Assembly: GCA_022801715.1 (NCBI GenBank)
Contig: JAAWSV010000026.1
Span: 1-34,498 of the forward strand
Length of the DNA: 34,498 nt
DNA from: Oscillospiraceae bacterium
GTDB lineage: Bacteria; Bacillota; Clostridia; Oscillospirales; Oscillospiraceae
Reading direction: 5' to 3'
Shown here: positions 1 to 7,078 of the stretch, in pieces
How the letters are laid out: each line of letters opens with the position of its first letter
Numbering within the stretch: position 1 is the first letter of the stretch
Notes under the pieces: model-generated
The model's database searches: none
What the model was told of the DNA's origin: nothing
The model's input: only the letters and a program-made list of their open reading frames with translations
Made by a program: the position numbers and the translations under genes

Positions 1-62
1 ACGAGGCTCAGGGACATCACTAAAGCCAGCACCAGCGCGAGAACCTTCTTGAGGTTTCTCAT
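1..62 (-). CDS. SLH-domain surface protein, copy A (5' end only)
   Basis: Only the first 20 codons lie in the window and the gene runs off the left edge. They encode MRNLKKVLALVLALVMSLSL, identical to the start of the two complete SLH proteins at 7079-10873 and 27491-31156. This is a Sec signal peptide with basic residues followed by a hydrophobic core. The start ATG is at 62-60. An upstream in-frame ATG nine bases earlier sits only one base from the AGGAGG site and is too close to be used. The product is very probably an exported S-layer-homology protein, but nothing past the signal peptide is visible, so its body is unknown. Confidence 0.8.
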   Translation of the reverse strand, partial: MRNLKKVLALVLALVMSLSL

Positions 63-180
63 GGTAGACATTCCTCCTTTTGAAGTTTGCGATAAAGTTC
101 GATAATCATGCGATTCATAGGTATTTCGACAGCTTTCGCGGCCAAAAGATACTTCCTAATGGCAGTATTATCGCCCCTTA
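63..180 (-). promoter_or_regulatory. Conserved 118-nt SLH leader, copy A
   Basis: This leader runs, in gene direction, from TAAGGGG to the SLH start codon. The same length and near-identical sequence occur at 10874-10991 and 27373-27490, and a truncated copy at 34445-34498. It holds two possible RNA stems: ATACTGCC pairing with GGAAGTAT, and CTTTTG pairing with CGAAAG, where sequence changes between copies keep pairing through G-U wobbles. It ends in AAGGAGG followed by TGTCTACC and ATG. One reading frame stays open through it and stops in TGA overlapping the SLH ATG. Further upstream, TTGGCA (230-225) and TATTTG (207-202) with a 17-base gap form a weak promoter candidate. Confidence 0.7.
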
Positions 181-248
181 GGTTTTGGAGGAAAGATAAT
201 GCAAATACTTTGGTATCAGTTGATTGCCAAGCCAAAAAATCACGATAG

Positions 249-358
249 GTAGACAACCGGGTAGACATTTCCCCCAAACCCGTCCCAAACCGCCACCCCC
301 GCAACCCCGCAACCCCTTGCGGCGCAAGGGGTTGCTCTGGGTAGACATTGGGTAGACA
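249..358. repeat. 110-bp GTAGACA/inverted-repeat cassette, copy A
   Basis: Four copies of GTAGACA lie at 249-255, 261-267, 341-347 and 352-358, that is two tandem pairs with start spacing of 12 and 11 bases. Between the pairs lies a perfect inverted repeat, GCAACCCCTTGC / GCAAGGGGTTGC at 309-320 and 324-335, with a GGC loop. The same cassette, exactly 110 bp, recurs at 11060-11169 and 34267-34376. All three lie in a divergent intergenic region upstream of an SLH leader. Phased direct repeats about one helical turn apart resemble response-regulator boxes. A recombination site is an alternative. The remaining parts of 63-516 hold only the SLH leader and the promoter of the next gene. Confidence 0.75.
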
Positions 359-450
359 CGCCCGCGGTTTCCCATTGGCGTGGGGCTGTCTCTGCACCAC
401 GGCTTTGGAACTAAAAATTGTAAATTTTCGTCTAACCCTGCAAACAAGCA

Positions 451-479
451 TTGACGGAATGGTATCTGTTCGGTATTAT
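451..479 (+). promoter_or_regulatory. Sigma-A promoter of the zinc-ribbon/Ig-like gene
   Basis: TTGACG at 451-456 and TATTAT at 474-479 are separated by 17 bases, a near-consensus housekeeping promoter. Transcription would start about 30 bases before the chosen ATG at 517. Confidence 0.75.
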
Positions 480-516
480 GTAAAGCAGAATGCTGAACCA
501 CGGAAGGTTGGGGGTT

Positions 517-1407
517 ATGGATATGCACAAATGTGATGTTTGCGGTGAGTACTACTCGGACACCTATCGGCGCTGTCCGTTTTGTGAGGAGGAGGAGGCA
601 ATCCGCAGGGGGAAAAACGTGCACCGGCGGAGCAGGGATTTCCGCAGCAGACGCGGCGGACATGCCATCGGTGTGCTGGTACTGCTGCTGGTCTTTGTGG
701 CGGCGGGGCTGACTGCGGGGCGCTTCTTTGGTGACAAGATCGCGGATATGGTCGGCATCCGCACCCCTCTGCCTCCGGATGATGCCAGTCAGGATGGCCA
801 AATGGACCCCGGCGGCGACCCCAATGGGGAGGGCAGTACCGGTGACAATGATCCCTCCGATGATCCCAACCTTACAGGTGATCCCGATGATACGGCGCCG
901 GAGAACCCGACGGAGCAGAAGCCGGACACAGCGGTGGTGCTCAGCAGCGCGGACTTTACGCTCTCCGCGGTAGGGGCTTTCCATCCGCTTACTGTCACCG
1001 GCGGCAGCGGCAGCTACACTTGGACCAGTGCCAACCCCGCAATTGCCACCGTGGGGGAGGACGGTAAGGTTACAGGTGTAGCGGTGGGCAATACCGAGAT
1101 TACGGTTACAGATGGGTATACCTCCGCGGTGTGCATTGTTCGGGTGAAGGGGACAGAGAGCGGCGGCGACACCACCACCTCCGGTGCGGTGAAGCTGAAC
1201 AAGGAGGATATGACCATGCCGGCGGGTACTACCTACCAGCTGAAGGTCAGCGGCACCAGTTCAACGGTGACTTGGGCCATTGAGGACACCTCTATCGCCA
1301 CCATTGATGGCGACGGCACCGTCCACTTCATCAAGAAGGGCACCACTACCGCCACCGCTACAGTGGACGGTAAGACGCTCAAGTGCATTGTTCGAGTGAA
1401 GAAGTAA
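517..1407 (+). CDS. Membrane-anchored zinc-ribbon protein with two bacterial Ig-like domains
   Basis: This 296-residue protein opens with a small zinc ribbon (CDVCGEYY then CPFC), followed by a basic stretch and one transmembrane segment near residues 48-70 (GVLVLLLVFVAAG). A low-complexity linker rich in Asp, Pro and Gly follows. Two Big_2-type Ig-like repeats come next, each with the typical phrase of the kind WTSANPAIATV and WAIEDTSIATI and ending in CIVRVK. The zinc ribbon would be cytoplasmic and the Ig-like part extracellular, suggesting a surface or envelope role; the substrate is unknown. The ATG at 517 has GGAAGG about nine bases upstream. An ATG at 523 and one at 490 are also in frame. 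A strong terminator follows, so it is monocistronic. Confidence 0.85.
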   Translation: MDMHKCDVCGEYYSDTYRRCPFCEEEEAIRRGKNVHRRSRDFRSRRGGHAIGVLVLLLVFVAAGLTAGRFFGDKIADMVGIRTPLPPDDASQDGQMDPGGDPNGEGSTGDNDPSDDPNLTGDPDDTAPENPTEQKPDTAVVLSSADFTLSAVGAFHPLTVTGGSGSYTWTSANPAIATVGEDGKVTGVAVGNTEITVTDGYTSAVCIVRVKGTESGGDTTTSGAVKLNKEDMTMPAGTTYQLKVSGTSSTVTWAIEDTSIATIDGDGTVHFIKKGTTTATATVDGKTLKCIVRVKK

Positions 1408-1417
1408 GGCAACAACA

Positions 1418-1452
1418 AAAGGCATGGGCTTTTGCCCATGCCTTTGCTTTTA
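1418..1452 (+). terminator. Intrinsic terminator
   Basis: Perfect 12-bp stem AAAGGCATGGGC / GCCCATGCCTTT with a TTTT loop, followed by GCTTTT. The A-run on the other side could also make it work for the leftward grpB-family gene. Confidence 0.85.
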
Positions 1453-1528
1453 TGGTGCTTTACCGGCGTAACTACTGCAATACTAAGGGCGGAGGGTGAT
1501 CTCTCCAAGCGGATTTCTTTCGCGGGCC

Positions 1529-2074
1529 TTAGTACCTTCCGGCGTAGATCTCTTTTGCCTTTTGCGTCCATTTCTGAACAAAGTCTCTCTTCCCGCTTGT
1601 ATAGGCATCCCTGTTATGCGCAAATTGTCTCCACAGCTCTAATTTCAGCGCCTCATATTCCTTGGCTATTTGTGGGTGCGCAATCAAGTAGTCCCTAAAA
1701 TATAATTCGTCGTGATCCCCGGCATAGCGGAGGTGGATATGAAATACCTTGTCAGCAAATCCGGCGGTTGTATAGCCGCGGTTAAAGGATATTCTGCCCG
1801 CTTCTGTTGACATCCGAATCAATCCACATGCCTCCAGCACGGCGGCGGTGTGCGCAATCTCCGCGTCCTGTGACACCTCGATCAGCACGTCAACAATATC
1901 CTTTGCCCATATCCCGGGGACGGCGGTACTTCCGATGTGGCTGATCCGCTCAACCGGACACTTGGACAGTTCATGTTTCAGCTGGGCCTCGATCTCTCTG
2001 TAGTGCAGCTGCCATTTGTCACTGTGCGCCACAAGGAATATGGGGAACAGATCCCATAATTCCTCCAAAGACAT
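1529..2074 (-). CDS. GrpB family protein (nucleotidyltransferase fold)
   Basis: The product of 181 residues matches the GrpB/UPF0157 family. It opens with MSLEELWDLFPIFL, followed by an HIGSTAVPG motif and an aspartate pair in KDIVDVLIEV, which are the hallmarks of this nucleotidyltransferase-like fold. It also has a conserved FHIHL and a late RDYL segment. The biochemical role of the family is not established. The reading frame extends to a GTG at 2140, but that codon has no ribosome binding site. The ATG at 2074 has AAGGAG nine bases upstream and fits the family N-terminus. The gene is single and points against its neighbours. Confidence 0.88.
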   Translation of the reverse strand: MSLEELWDLFPIFLVAHSDKWQLHYREIEAQLKHELSKCPVERISHIGSTAVPGIWAKDIVDVLIEVSQDAEIAHTAAVLEACGLIRMSTEAGRISFNRGYTTAGFADKVFHIHLRYAGDHDELYFRDYLIAHPQIAKEYEALKLELWRQFAHNRDAYTSGKRDFVQKWTQKAKEIYAGRY

Positions 2075-2229
2075 CTCTGAGAGCTCCTTCTCCAGATTTC
2101 TCACCTCCGCCAATTCCGGTCTGCGGTTCCATTTTATCACAGGGGGACGGTTCCTTCAATCTATTTTCTCCCAATCGCCGGCGTTGGGGATCGACTGCAC
2201 ATTTTGAAGTGACAGCGACAGTTTACAGG

Positions 2230-2258
2230 TTGCGAAAAAATAGCGGTTATGCTATACT
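2230..2258 (+). promoter_or_regulatory. Sigma-A promoter of the ABC exporter operon
   Basis: TTGCGA at 2230-2235 and TATACT at 2253-2258 with a 17-base spacer, about 45 bases before the ATG at 2303. It probably drives the four-gene run to 6425. Confidence 0.75.
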
Positions 2259-2302
2259 GTTTCATTAGACAAAAATGTGTGTATACGAGGAGAACTGACA
2301 TT

Positions 2303-4054
2303 ATGACGACCCATGACTACCAGACTAAGAGCGCCCTGCGCGTCTTTCTCTCCTACTTCCGGCCCCACTGGAAGCTCTTTCTCATGGACCTCTGCTGTGC
2401 CTTTTTGATCTCCATGATCGACCTGTCCTTTCCCTATGTGTCCCGGATGTGCATGGAGAAACTGCTGCCGGAGCGGCTCTATACCACCTTCTTTCTGATC
2501 ATGGGCATCTTTCTGGCGGTCTACTTCCTCCGGGCCCTGCTGCAATATGTGGTGTGCTACTGGGGACACACCTTTGGCATCCGGGTGGAGGCGGATATCC
2601 GCCGGGATCTGTTTACCCATATCCAGACGCTGTCCTTTGGGTTCTATGACAAAAACCGCACCGGCCACCTGATGAGCCGGATGACCGGGGAGCTCTTTGA
2701 CATCACAGAGCTGGCCCACCACGGCCCCGAGGACCTGTTCATCTCCCTGGTGACGGTGACAGGTGCCATTGTGATCATGTTTACCATCCACTGGCAGCTG
2801 GCTCTGGTGGTGATGATTTTGATCCCCATCTTCATCATCGTTACCGCCCTGAACCGCCGGTCCATGATGGCCGCCTCCCGGGGCGTGAAGCAGACCATGG
2901 CCGTCATCAACGCCGACATCGAGTCCAGCCTCTCCGGGATGCGCACCGCCAAGGCCTTCTCCAACGAGGGGGCTGAGGCCAGCAAGTTTGACCGCTCCAA
3001 CGAGCAGTTTAAGACCTCCAAGCGCAACTTCCACAAGGCCATGGGCCGCTTTAACGCCTCCATGGAGTTCTTTATGTGCGTCCTGCCCTTGGCGGTGATC
3101 ACCGTGGGCGGGGTGTACATCATGCGGGGCGAGATGGACTATGTGGACCTTATCACCTTCAGCCTCTATATCAGCACCTTCATCAACCCCATGCGGAAGA
3201 TGGCCAATTTCAACGAGCTCTTCGCCAACGGCTTCGCCGGGCTCCACCGGTTTATTGAGCTGATGAGCATCGAGCCGGACCTTCAGGACAAGCCCGACGC
3301 CGTGGACCTCGCCGATGTCAAGGGGGACATTACCGTGGAAAATGTGAGCTTCGCCTACGAGCGGGATGAGACGGAGGTGCTCCACCACGTGAACCTCCAC
3401 GTAAAGGCCGGGGAGACCATCGCCGTGGTGGGCCCCTCCGGCGGCGGCAAGAGCACCCTCTGCAACCTGATCCCCCGGTTCTACGACGTCACCGAGGGCT
3501 GTGTGTCCATTGACGGGCACGACGTACGGGACGTTACCCAGCGCAGCCTCCGGCGCAGCGTGGGAGTGGTGCAGCAGGATGTATTCCTCTTCGCCGCCTC
3601 CATCATGGAGAACATCCGCTATGGACGGCCCGACGCCACGGTGGACGAGGTCATCGCCGCCGCCCGGCGGGCGGAGATCTACGACGACATCATGGCCATG
3701 CCCGACGGATTCAACACCTACGTGGGTGAGCGGGGCTCCCTCCTCTCCGGCGGACAGAAGCAGCGGATCTCCATCGCCCGCATCTTTCTGAAGAACCCCC
3801 CGGTGCTGATCCTGGACGAGGCCACCTCCGCCCTGGACAGTGTCACCGAGTCCAAGATTCAGCACGCCTTTGACGAGCTGGCCCGGGGCCGCACCACGCT
3901 GATCATTGCCCACCGCCTCTCCACCGTCCGGGCCGCCAACCGGATCTTGGTGGTCCGGGATGGTGTCATCGCCGAGGAGGGCGCCCATGAGGAGCTGATG
4001 GCGAAAAACGGCGGCTACGCCCAGCTCTACAACACCCAGAACCTCCATGGATAG
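2303..4054 (+). CDS. ABC exporter half-transporter (membrane domain fused to ATPase)
   Basis: The 583-residue protein has the MsbA/BmrA exporter layout. A six-helix transmembrane domain occupies roughly residues 20-310 and a nucleotide-binding domain the rest. Visible motifs are Walker A GPSGGGKST near residue 377, a Q-loop in GVVQQDVFLF, signature LSGGQKQR near 481, Walker B VLILDE near 503, and the H-loop in IIAHRLS near 535. It would act as a homodimer, or pair with another half-transporter, to export lipids, peptides or drugs; the substrate cannot be read from the sequence. The ATG at 2303 follows GAGGAG by about ten bases. The upstream in-frame ATG at 2249 lies within the promoter. It overlaps the next gene by eight bases. 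Confidence 0.93.
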   Translation: MTTHDYQTKSALRVFLSYFRPHWKLFLMDLCCAFLISMIDLSFPYVSRMCMEKLLPERLYTTFFLIMGIFLAVYFLRALLQYVVCYWGHTFGIRVEADIRRDLFTHIQTLSFGFYDKNRTGHLMSRMTGELFDITELAHHGPEDLFISLVTVTGAIVIMFTIHWQLALVVMILIPIFIIVTALNRRSMMAASRGVKQTMAVINADIESSLSGMRTAKAFSNEGAEASKFDRSNEQFKTSKRNFHKAMGRFNASMEFFMCVLPLAVITVGGVYIMRGEMDYVDLITFSLYISTFINPMRKMANFNELFANGFAGLHRFIELMSIEPDLQDKPDAVDLADVKGDITVENVSFAYERDETEVLHHVNLHVKAGETIAVVGPSGGGKSTLCNLIPRFYDVTEGCVSIDGHDVRDVTQRSLRRSVGVVQQDVFLFAASIMENIRYGRPDATVDEVIAAARRAEIYDDIMAMPDGFNTYVGERGSLLSGGQKQRISIARIFLKNPPVLILDEATSALDSVTESKIQHAFDELARGRTTLIIAHRLSTVRAANRILVVRDGVIAEEGAHEELMAKNGGYAQLYNTQNLHG

Positions 4055-4829
4055 AGGCGTCCTGTTGGATCGGGCCGCCTCCTCGCCGGAGGAGCGCATC
4101 CTATTGGCCCGGGTGCTGAATAAGTACGACCAGTGCCGGCGGCGGAGCATCCCGGCCGTCACGTCCTTCCTCTCCCCGGCGGAGCAGCAGGCGGCGGAGC
4201 GGCTGCTCCACATGGCGGGCATCCACACCGGCTTCCTCTGGAATGGCGGCTATGAGGGGGCGGAGCGAAGGCTCCTCCAGTTCCTCCCCGACTGGGCGGA
4301 GGAGGACACCGGCGCCGTGGGCTGTCTCCTGGCCCGGTTCCGGGGGGGCGAGGCCCCCGGCCACCGGGACTGCTTGGGCAGCCTCATGGGCTTGGGCATC
4401 GTCCGGGAGAAGCTGGGGGACATCCTGCTGCTCCCCGACGCCTGCGAGGTGATCGCCGCGGCGGATATCCTGCCCTTTTTGGCGCAGAACTGGGTCAGCG
4501 CCGGGCGCGTCCGCCTGTCCGTGTCGGAGCTGCCCCTCTCGGAGCTGGTGATCCCGGAGCAGAAGGTCAGGACCATCCGGGACACGGTGATGTCCCTGCG
4601 CCTCGACGCGGTGACAGCCTCCGGCTTCTCTCTCAGCCGGGGAAAGGCGGCGGAGCTCATCGCCTCGGGCTGTCTCCGGCTCAACCACATAGAATGTACC
4701 AAGTGTGACCGCACCGTGGCGGCGGGGGACATCATCACCGCCCGGGGGCTGGGGAAATTTGTGCTGTCGGAGGTGGGAGGCCTGTCCAAGAAGGGCCGCA
4801 CCGCCGTCACCATACTGCGATATCTGTAA
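4047..4829 (+). CDS. YlmH-like S4-domain RNA-binding protein
   Basis: A 260-residue protein of the YlmH family (about 257 residues in Bacillus subtilis). The N-terminal two thirds form the family-specific domain and the C-terminal part, about residues 180-245, is an S4 RNA-binding domain (SRGKAAELIASG then LRLN). YlmH-type proteins bind the large ribosomal subunit or its nascent-chain complexes and have been linked to ribosome quality control. In most Firmicutes ylmH sits in the division-cell-wall cluster. Here it overlaps the end of an ABC exporter gene by eight bases, which implies translational coupling but not shared function. Confidence 0.88.
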   Translation: MDRGVLLDRAASSPEERILLARVLNKYDQCRRRSIPAVTSFLSPAEQQAAERLLHMAGIHTGFLWNGGYEGAERRLLQFLPDWAEEDTGAVGCLLARFRGGEAPGHRDCLGSLMGLGIVREKLGDILLLPDACEVIAAADILPFLAQNWVSAGRVRLSVSELPLSELVIPEQKVRTIRDTVMSLRLDAVTASGFSLSRGKAAELIASGCLRLNHIECTKCDRTVAAGDIITARGLGKFVLSEVGGLSKKGRTAVTILRYL

Positions 4830-4854
4830 CCGCACTGTCGAAGGAGAATCAGCC

Positions 4855-5064
4855 ATGGAGCAACGAAAGATTGACCGGATCAACGCCCTCGCCCGCAAGG
4901 CCAAGGCCGGCCCCCTCACGGCCGAGGAGGAGGCGGAGCGCGCCCAGCTGCGCCGGGAGTACATCGACGCGGTGGTGGGCAGTCTCAAAGGACAGCTGGA
5001 CCACACCTATATAGTGGACGCCTCCGGCCGCAAGACCAAGCTGCGCAGGAAGGGGGAGAAGTAG
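4855..5064 (+). CDS. DUF896 family protein (YnzC-like)
   Basis: A 69-residue, charged, helical protein of the DUF896/UPF0291 family. It starts MEQRKIDRINALARKAK and has the conserved segments LTAEEEAERAQLRREYID and HTYIVD. The biochemical role of the family is not known. The ATG at 4855 has AAGGAG nine bases upstream; the longer open frame starting at 4705 lies inside the preceding gene and is not used. It sits 25 bases after the YlmH-like gene and two bases before the XpaC-like gene, so it is part of that operon. Confidence 0.9.
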   Translation: MEQRKIDRINALARKAKAGPLTAEEEAERAQLRREYIDAVVGSLKGQLDHTYIVDASGRKTKLRRKGEK

Positions 5065-5066
5065 GG

Positions 5067-6425
5067 ATGGCGGAGTACTACGACAAACAGAAATTCACCG
5101 GCGGACAACAGCCGCCGAAGAAAAAGAAGGACGAGGACGACTGGAATTGGGTGGTGATCATCCTCCTGTTCTGCACGGGGATGTGGCCTCTGGCCCTGCT
5201 TTGGATGGGCTGGAAGTGGCTCTTCACCGGCCGGGAGACCCCGGAGGAGAAGGTGCGCCGGGCCCAGGAGAAGATGGACAGCGCCATTGACAGCGCCCTC
5301 AAGGGGGTGGATACCGCCATCGACAGCGCCCGCCGCGGGATGGAGAGCGCCGAGCGCTCCCTCGGCACCGCCGCCCGGGACTTTGCCGACGTGATGGACA
5401 AGGCGGCGGTGTCCAAGGAGACCGCCAGGCCCGCGGTGAAGGCCGCGCCCAAGGCGTCCGGCTACGGGGCGGAGCCGCGGAAGGAGAAGAAGGTTAGGAA
5501 GGGCAAGAGCGCCGTCCTCCGGAGGATCGAGGCCGCCGGCAACAGCAGTATCTTCCTCCAGTTCTTGGGCGGGGTGTTCCTCTTCGGCGGCGTGATGATG
5601 CTGGCCAGCGTCATGGATGAAGTGCTCCTCATGGAGACCCTGCGCTACAGCATCTCGGAGCTGATTGTGACCATCAACGTACTCCTGGCCGGCGGCGTGA
5701 TGCTGGGCCGGGGCATCCACGTGCGCCGCTTTTCCCGCCGCAGCCGGAAGTACCTCTCCGCTGTGGGGGAGGCGGACTCCCTCTCCATCGACCTGATTGC
5801 CCGCCGTGTGGGCCGGACCCATGCCCAGGCGGTGAAGGACCTCTCCAAGATGATTGACCGGGGCTACTTCGGCGAGGACGCCTATTTAGATTTGGATTTA
5901 GGTTACTTCCTCCGATTCAACTCCGCCGCGGAGCAGAGCCGGTTCGCCCCGGCCGCGGAGCCGGAGGAGCGCGTCCCCCGGGAGGCGGAGGCGGGTTACT
6001 CCGGCGTCCTCCGCCGCATCCGCGCCGCCAACGACCGCATTGCCGACGAGGCCCTCTCCGCCAAGATCGAGCGGTTGGAGCAGATCACCGGCCAGATTCT
6101 CAAGGAGGTGGAGGAGCACCCGGAGAAGCGCTCGAAAATGAACACCTTTTTCGACTACTACCTGCCCACCACCCAGAAGCTCCTGGACGCCTACGCCGAC
6201 TTCGAGGAGACCGGGGTGGAGGGGGAAAACCTCCGCTCCGCCAAGCAGCGCATCGAGCAGACCATGGACTCCATCGTGGACGGCTTCGCCCACCAGCTGG
6301 ACCAGCTCTACCGCTCCGACGCCATGGACGTGGCCACCGACATCAAGGTGATGGAGTCCATGCTCCACCGGGACACCTCCAGCGCCGCCAAGGACTTTGG
6401 CTATGATCAGCAGGGTCAGGCGTGA
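5067..6425 (+). CDS. XpaC-like protein (5-bromo-4-chloroindolyl phosphate hydrolysis family)
   Basis: A 452-residue membrane protein. A charged N-terminus leads to one transmembrane stretch near residues 28-50. An amphipathic helical repeat follows, rich in AIDSAR-type heptads, at about 70-115. Two more hydrophobic segments lie at about 165-210. The C-terminal half carries the XpaC family pattern (SKMNTFFDYYLPTTQKLLDAY, then RIEQTMDSIVDGF and ATDIKVMESML). XpaC was named after an indolyl phosphate phenotype, but its real function is uncertain. It commonly accompanies TelA toxic-anion genes, and no telA is seen here. A winged-helix-like stretch occurs at about residues 230-275 (LIARRVGRTHAQAVKDL). 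The start codon follows AGGGGGAG. Confidence 0.85.
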   Translation: MAEYYDKQKFTGGQQPPKKKKDEDDWNWVVIILLFCTGMWPLALLWMGWKWLFTGRETPEEKVRRAQEKMDSAIDSALKGVDTAIDSARRGMESAERSLGTAARDFADVMDKAAVSKETARPAVKAAPKASGYGAEPRKEKKVRKGKSAVLRRIEAAGNSSIFLQFLGGVFLFGGVMMLASVMDEVLLMETLRYSISELIVTINVLLAGGVMLGRGIHVRRFSRRSRKYLSAVGEADSLSIDLIARRVGRTHAQAVKDLSKMIDRGYFGEDAYLDLDLGYFLRFNSAAEQSRFAPAAEPEERVPREAEAGYSGVLRRIRAANDRIADEALSAKIERLEQITGQILKEVEEHPEKRSKMNTFFDYYLPTTQKLLDAYADFEETGVEGENLRSAKQRIEQTMDSIVDGFAHQLDQLYRSDAMDVATDIKVMESMLHRDTSSAAKDFGYDQQGQA

Positions 6426-6443
6426 GCCGCCCTCTAAAAAAGT

Positions 6444-6501
6444 GTTGCACACAGGGCGTGCAACAGAAAGCCGGTACACGCCGTATGTGTACCGGCTTTT
6501 T
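6444..6501 (+). promoter_or_regulatory. Tandem hairpins upstream of the small phage-tail-like gene, copy 1
   Basis: Hairpin 1 pairs GTTGCAC (6444-6450) with GTGCAAC (6458-6464) and is preceded by an A-run. Hairpin 2 pairs AAAGCCGGTACAC (6467-6479) with GTGTACCGGCTTT (6487-6499) and is followed by a T-run. Hairpin 2 therefore looks like a terminator for rightward transcription and hairpin 1 like one for leftward transcription. The same pair in the same order precedes the paralogous gene at 31231-31689. Only 32 bases separate the T-run from the start codon, too few for a full promoter. Confidence 0.75.
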
Positions 6502-6533
6502 GCCGGACAAAAATTTTGGAGGGGGATAACATA

Positions 6534-6998
6534 ATGGAGCGTACACCGAACTTTCAGCTGCCCAATTGGCAGAAAACCGACCGCATTCGCATGGAGGACT
6601 TTAACGACATGACCGCCAGGCTCGACACGGCCCTGACGGAGGAGCGCACTGTCCGCAAACAGACCGACGACACCCTCACCGCCGCGGTGGCCGCCCGGGG
6701 GAACTGCCAGATTTACGCCGCCACCTACGTGGGCACGGGACAGTTTGGCCCGGAGCGCCCCAACAGACTGACCTTTCCCCACAAGCCGGTGCTGGTGATG
6801 ATCCATTTCGAGCCCGGCTATGTGTTCTCCCTGTTTCAGGGGAACCCCAAGGCCATGCTGTTGGGGTACAATAGCACATATCACAATACGGTGACATGGA
6901 GTGGGAACTCGGTTACTTGGAGCGCCGGCTCCGCCTTTGGGCAGATGAATGAAAAGGATACTACCTACTATGTGGTGGCGTTGATGCAGATGGGTTGA
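6534..6998 (+). CDS. Small phage-tail-like protein, paralog 1
   Basis: A 154-residue protein with no signal peptide. Its N-terminus (PNFQLPNWQKTDRIRMEDFND) follows the pattern seen at the N-terminus of many clostridial phage tail and tail-fibre proteins. A short helical stretch and a C-terminal part predicted to be beta-rich follow (GNCQIYAATYVGTGQFG, then NTVTWSGNSVTWS). It is clearly paralogous to the 152-residue protein at 31231-31689, with shared PxW.KTDRI, DFNDMTA, GNCQI and QMN motifs. Function is unknown; a surface adhesin or tail-fibre role is conjecture. The ATG at 6534 follows GGAGGGGG by eight bases. It points towards SLH copy B and converges with it. Confidence 0.75.
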   Translation: MERTPNFQLPNWQKTDRIRMEDFNDMTARLDTALTEERTVRKQTDDTLTAAVAARGNCQIYAATYVGTGQFGPERPNRLTFPHKPVLVMIHFEPGYVFSLFQGNPKAMLLGYNSTYHNTVTWSGNSVTWSAGSAFGQMNEKDTTYYVVALMQMG

Positions 6999-7016
6999 GA
7001 TGGGTTGAGAAAGGGG

Positions 7017-7051
7017 AATCCCCCGCGCCTCACGGCGCGGGGGATTTTTTT
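7017..7051 (+). terminator. Intrinsic terminator between phage-tail-like gene and SLH copy B
   Basis: Perfect 13-bp GC-rich stem AATCCCCCGCGCC / GGCGCGGGGGATT with a TCAC loop and a T-run. It is best placed for rightward transcription and may act weakly on the leftward SLH transcript, which ends at 7079. Confidence 0.85.
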
Positions 7052-7078
7052 GCTTAGGGGTTATTGCTTTTGGGGATT

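Noticed and set aside
249-358. A CRISPR array, because of the repeated GTAGACA words
   Set aside because: The repeats are seven bases, paired at 11-12 bp, and there are no spacers of uniform length or cas genes.
2252-4228. A 658-codon minus-strand open frame opposite the ABC exporter gene
   Set aside because: It is the shadow of the exporter gene, whose ATPase motifs are unmistakable. The translation is low-complexity (His, Gly, Val rich), as expected for an antisense frame in GC-rich DNA.
6534-6998. A remnant prophage at the small phage-tail-like genes
   Set aside because: No other phage genes lie nearby, and both copies are intact, share upstream structures and sit next to SLH genes, which fits a domesticated or module-linked gene better.
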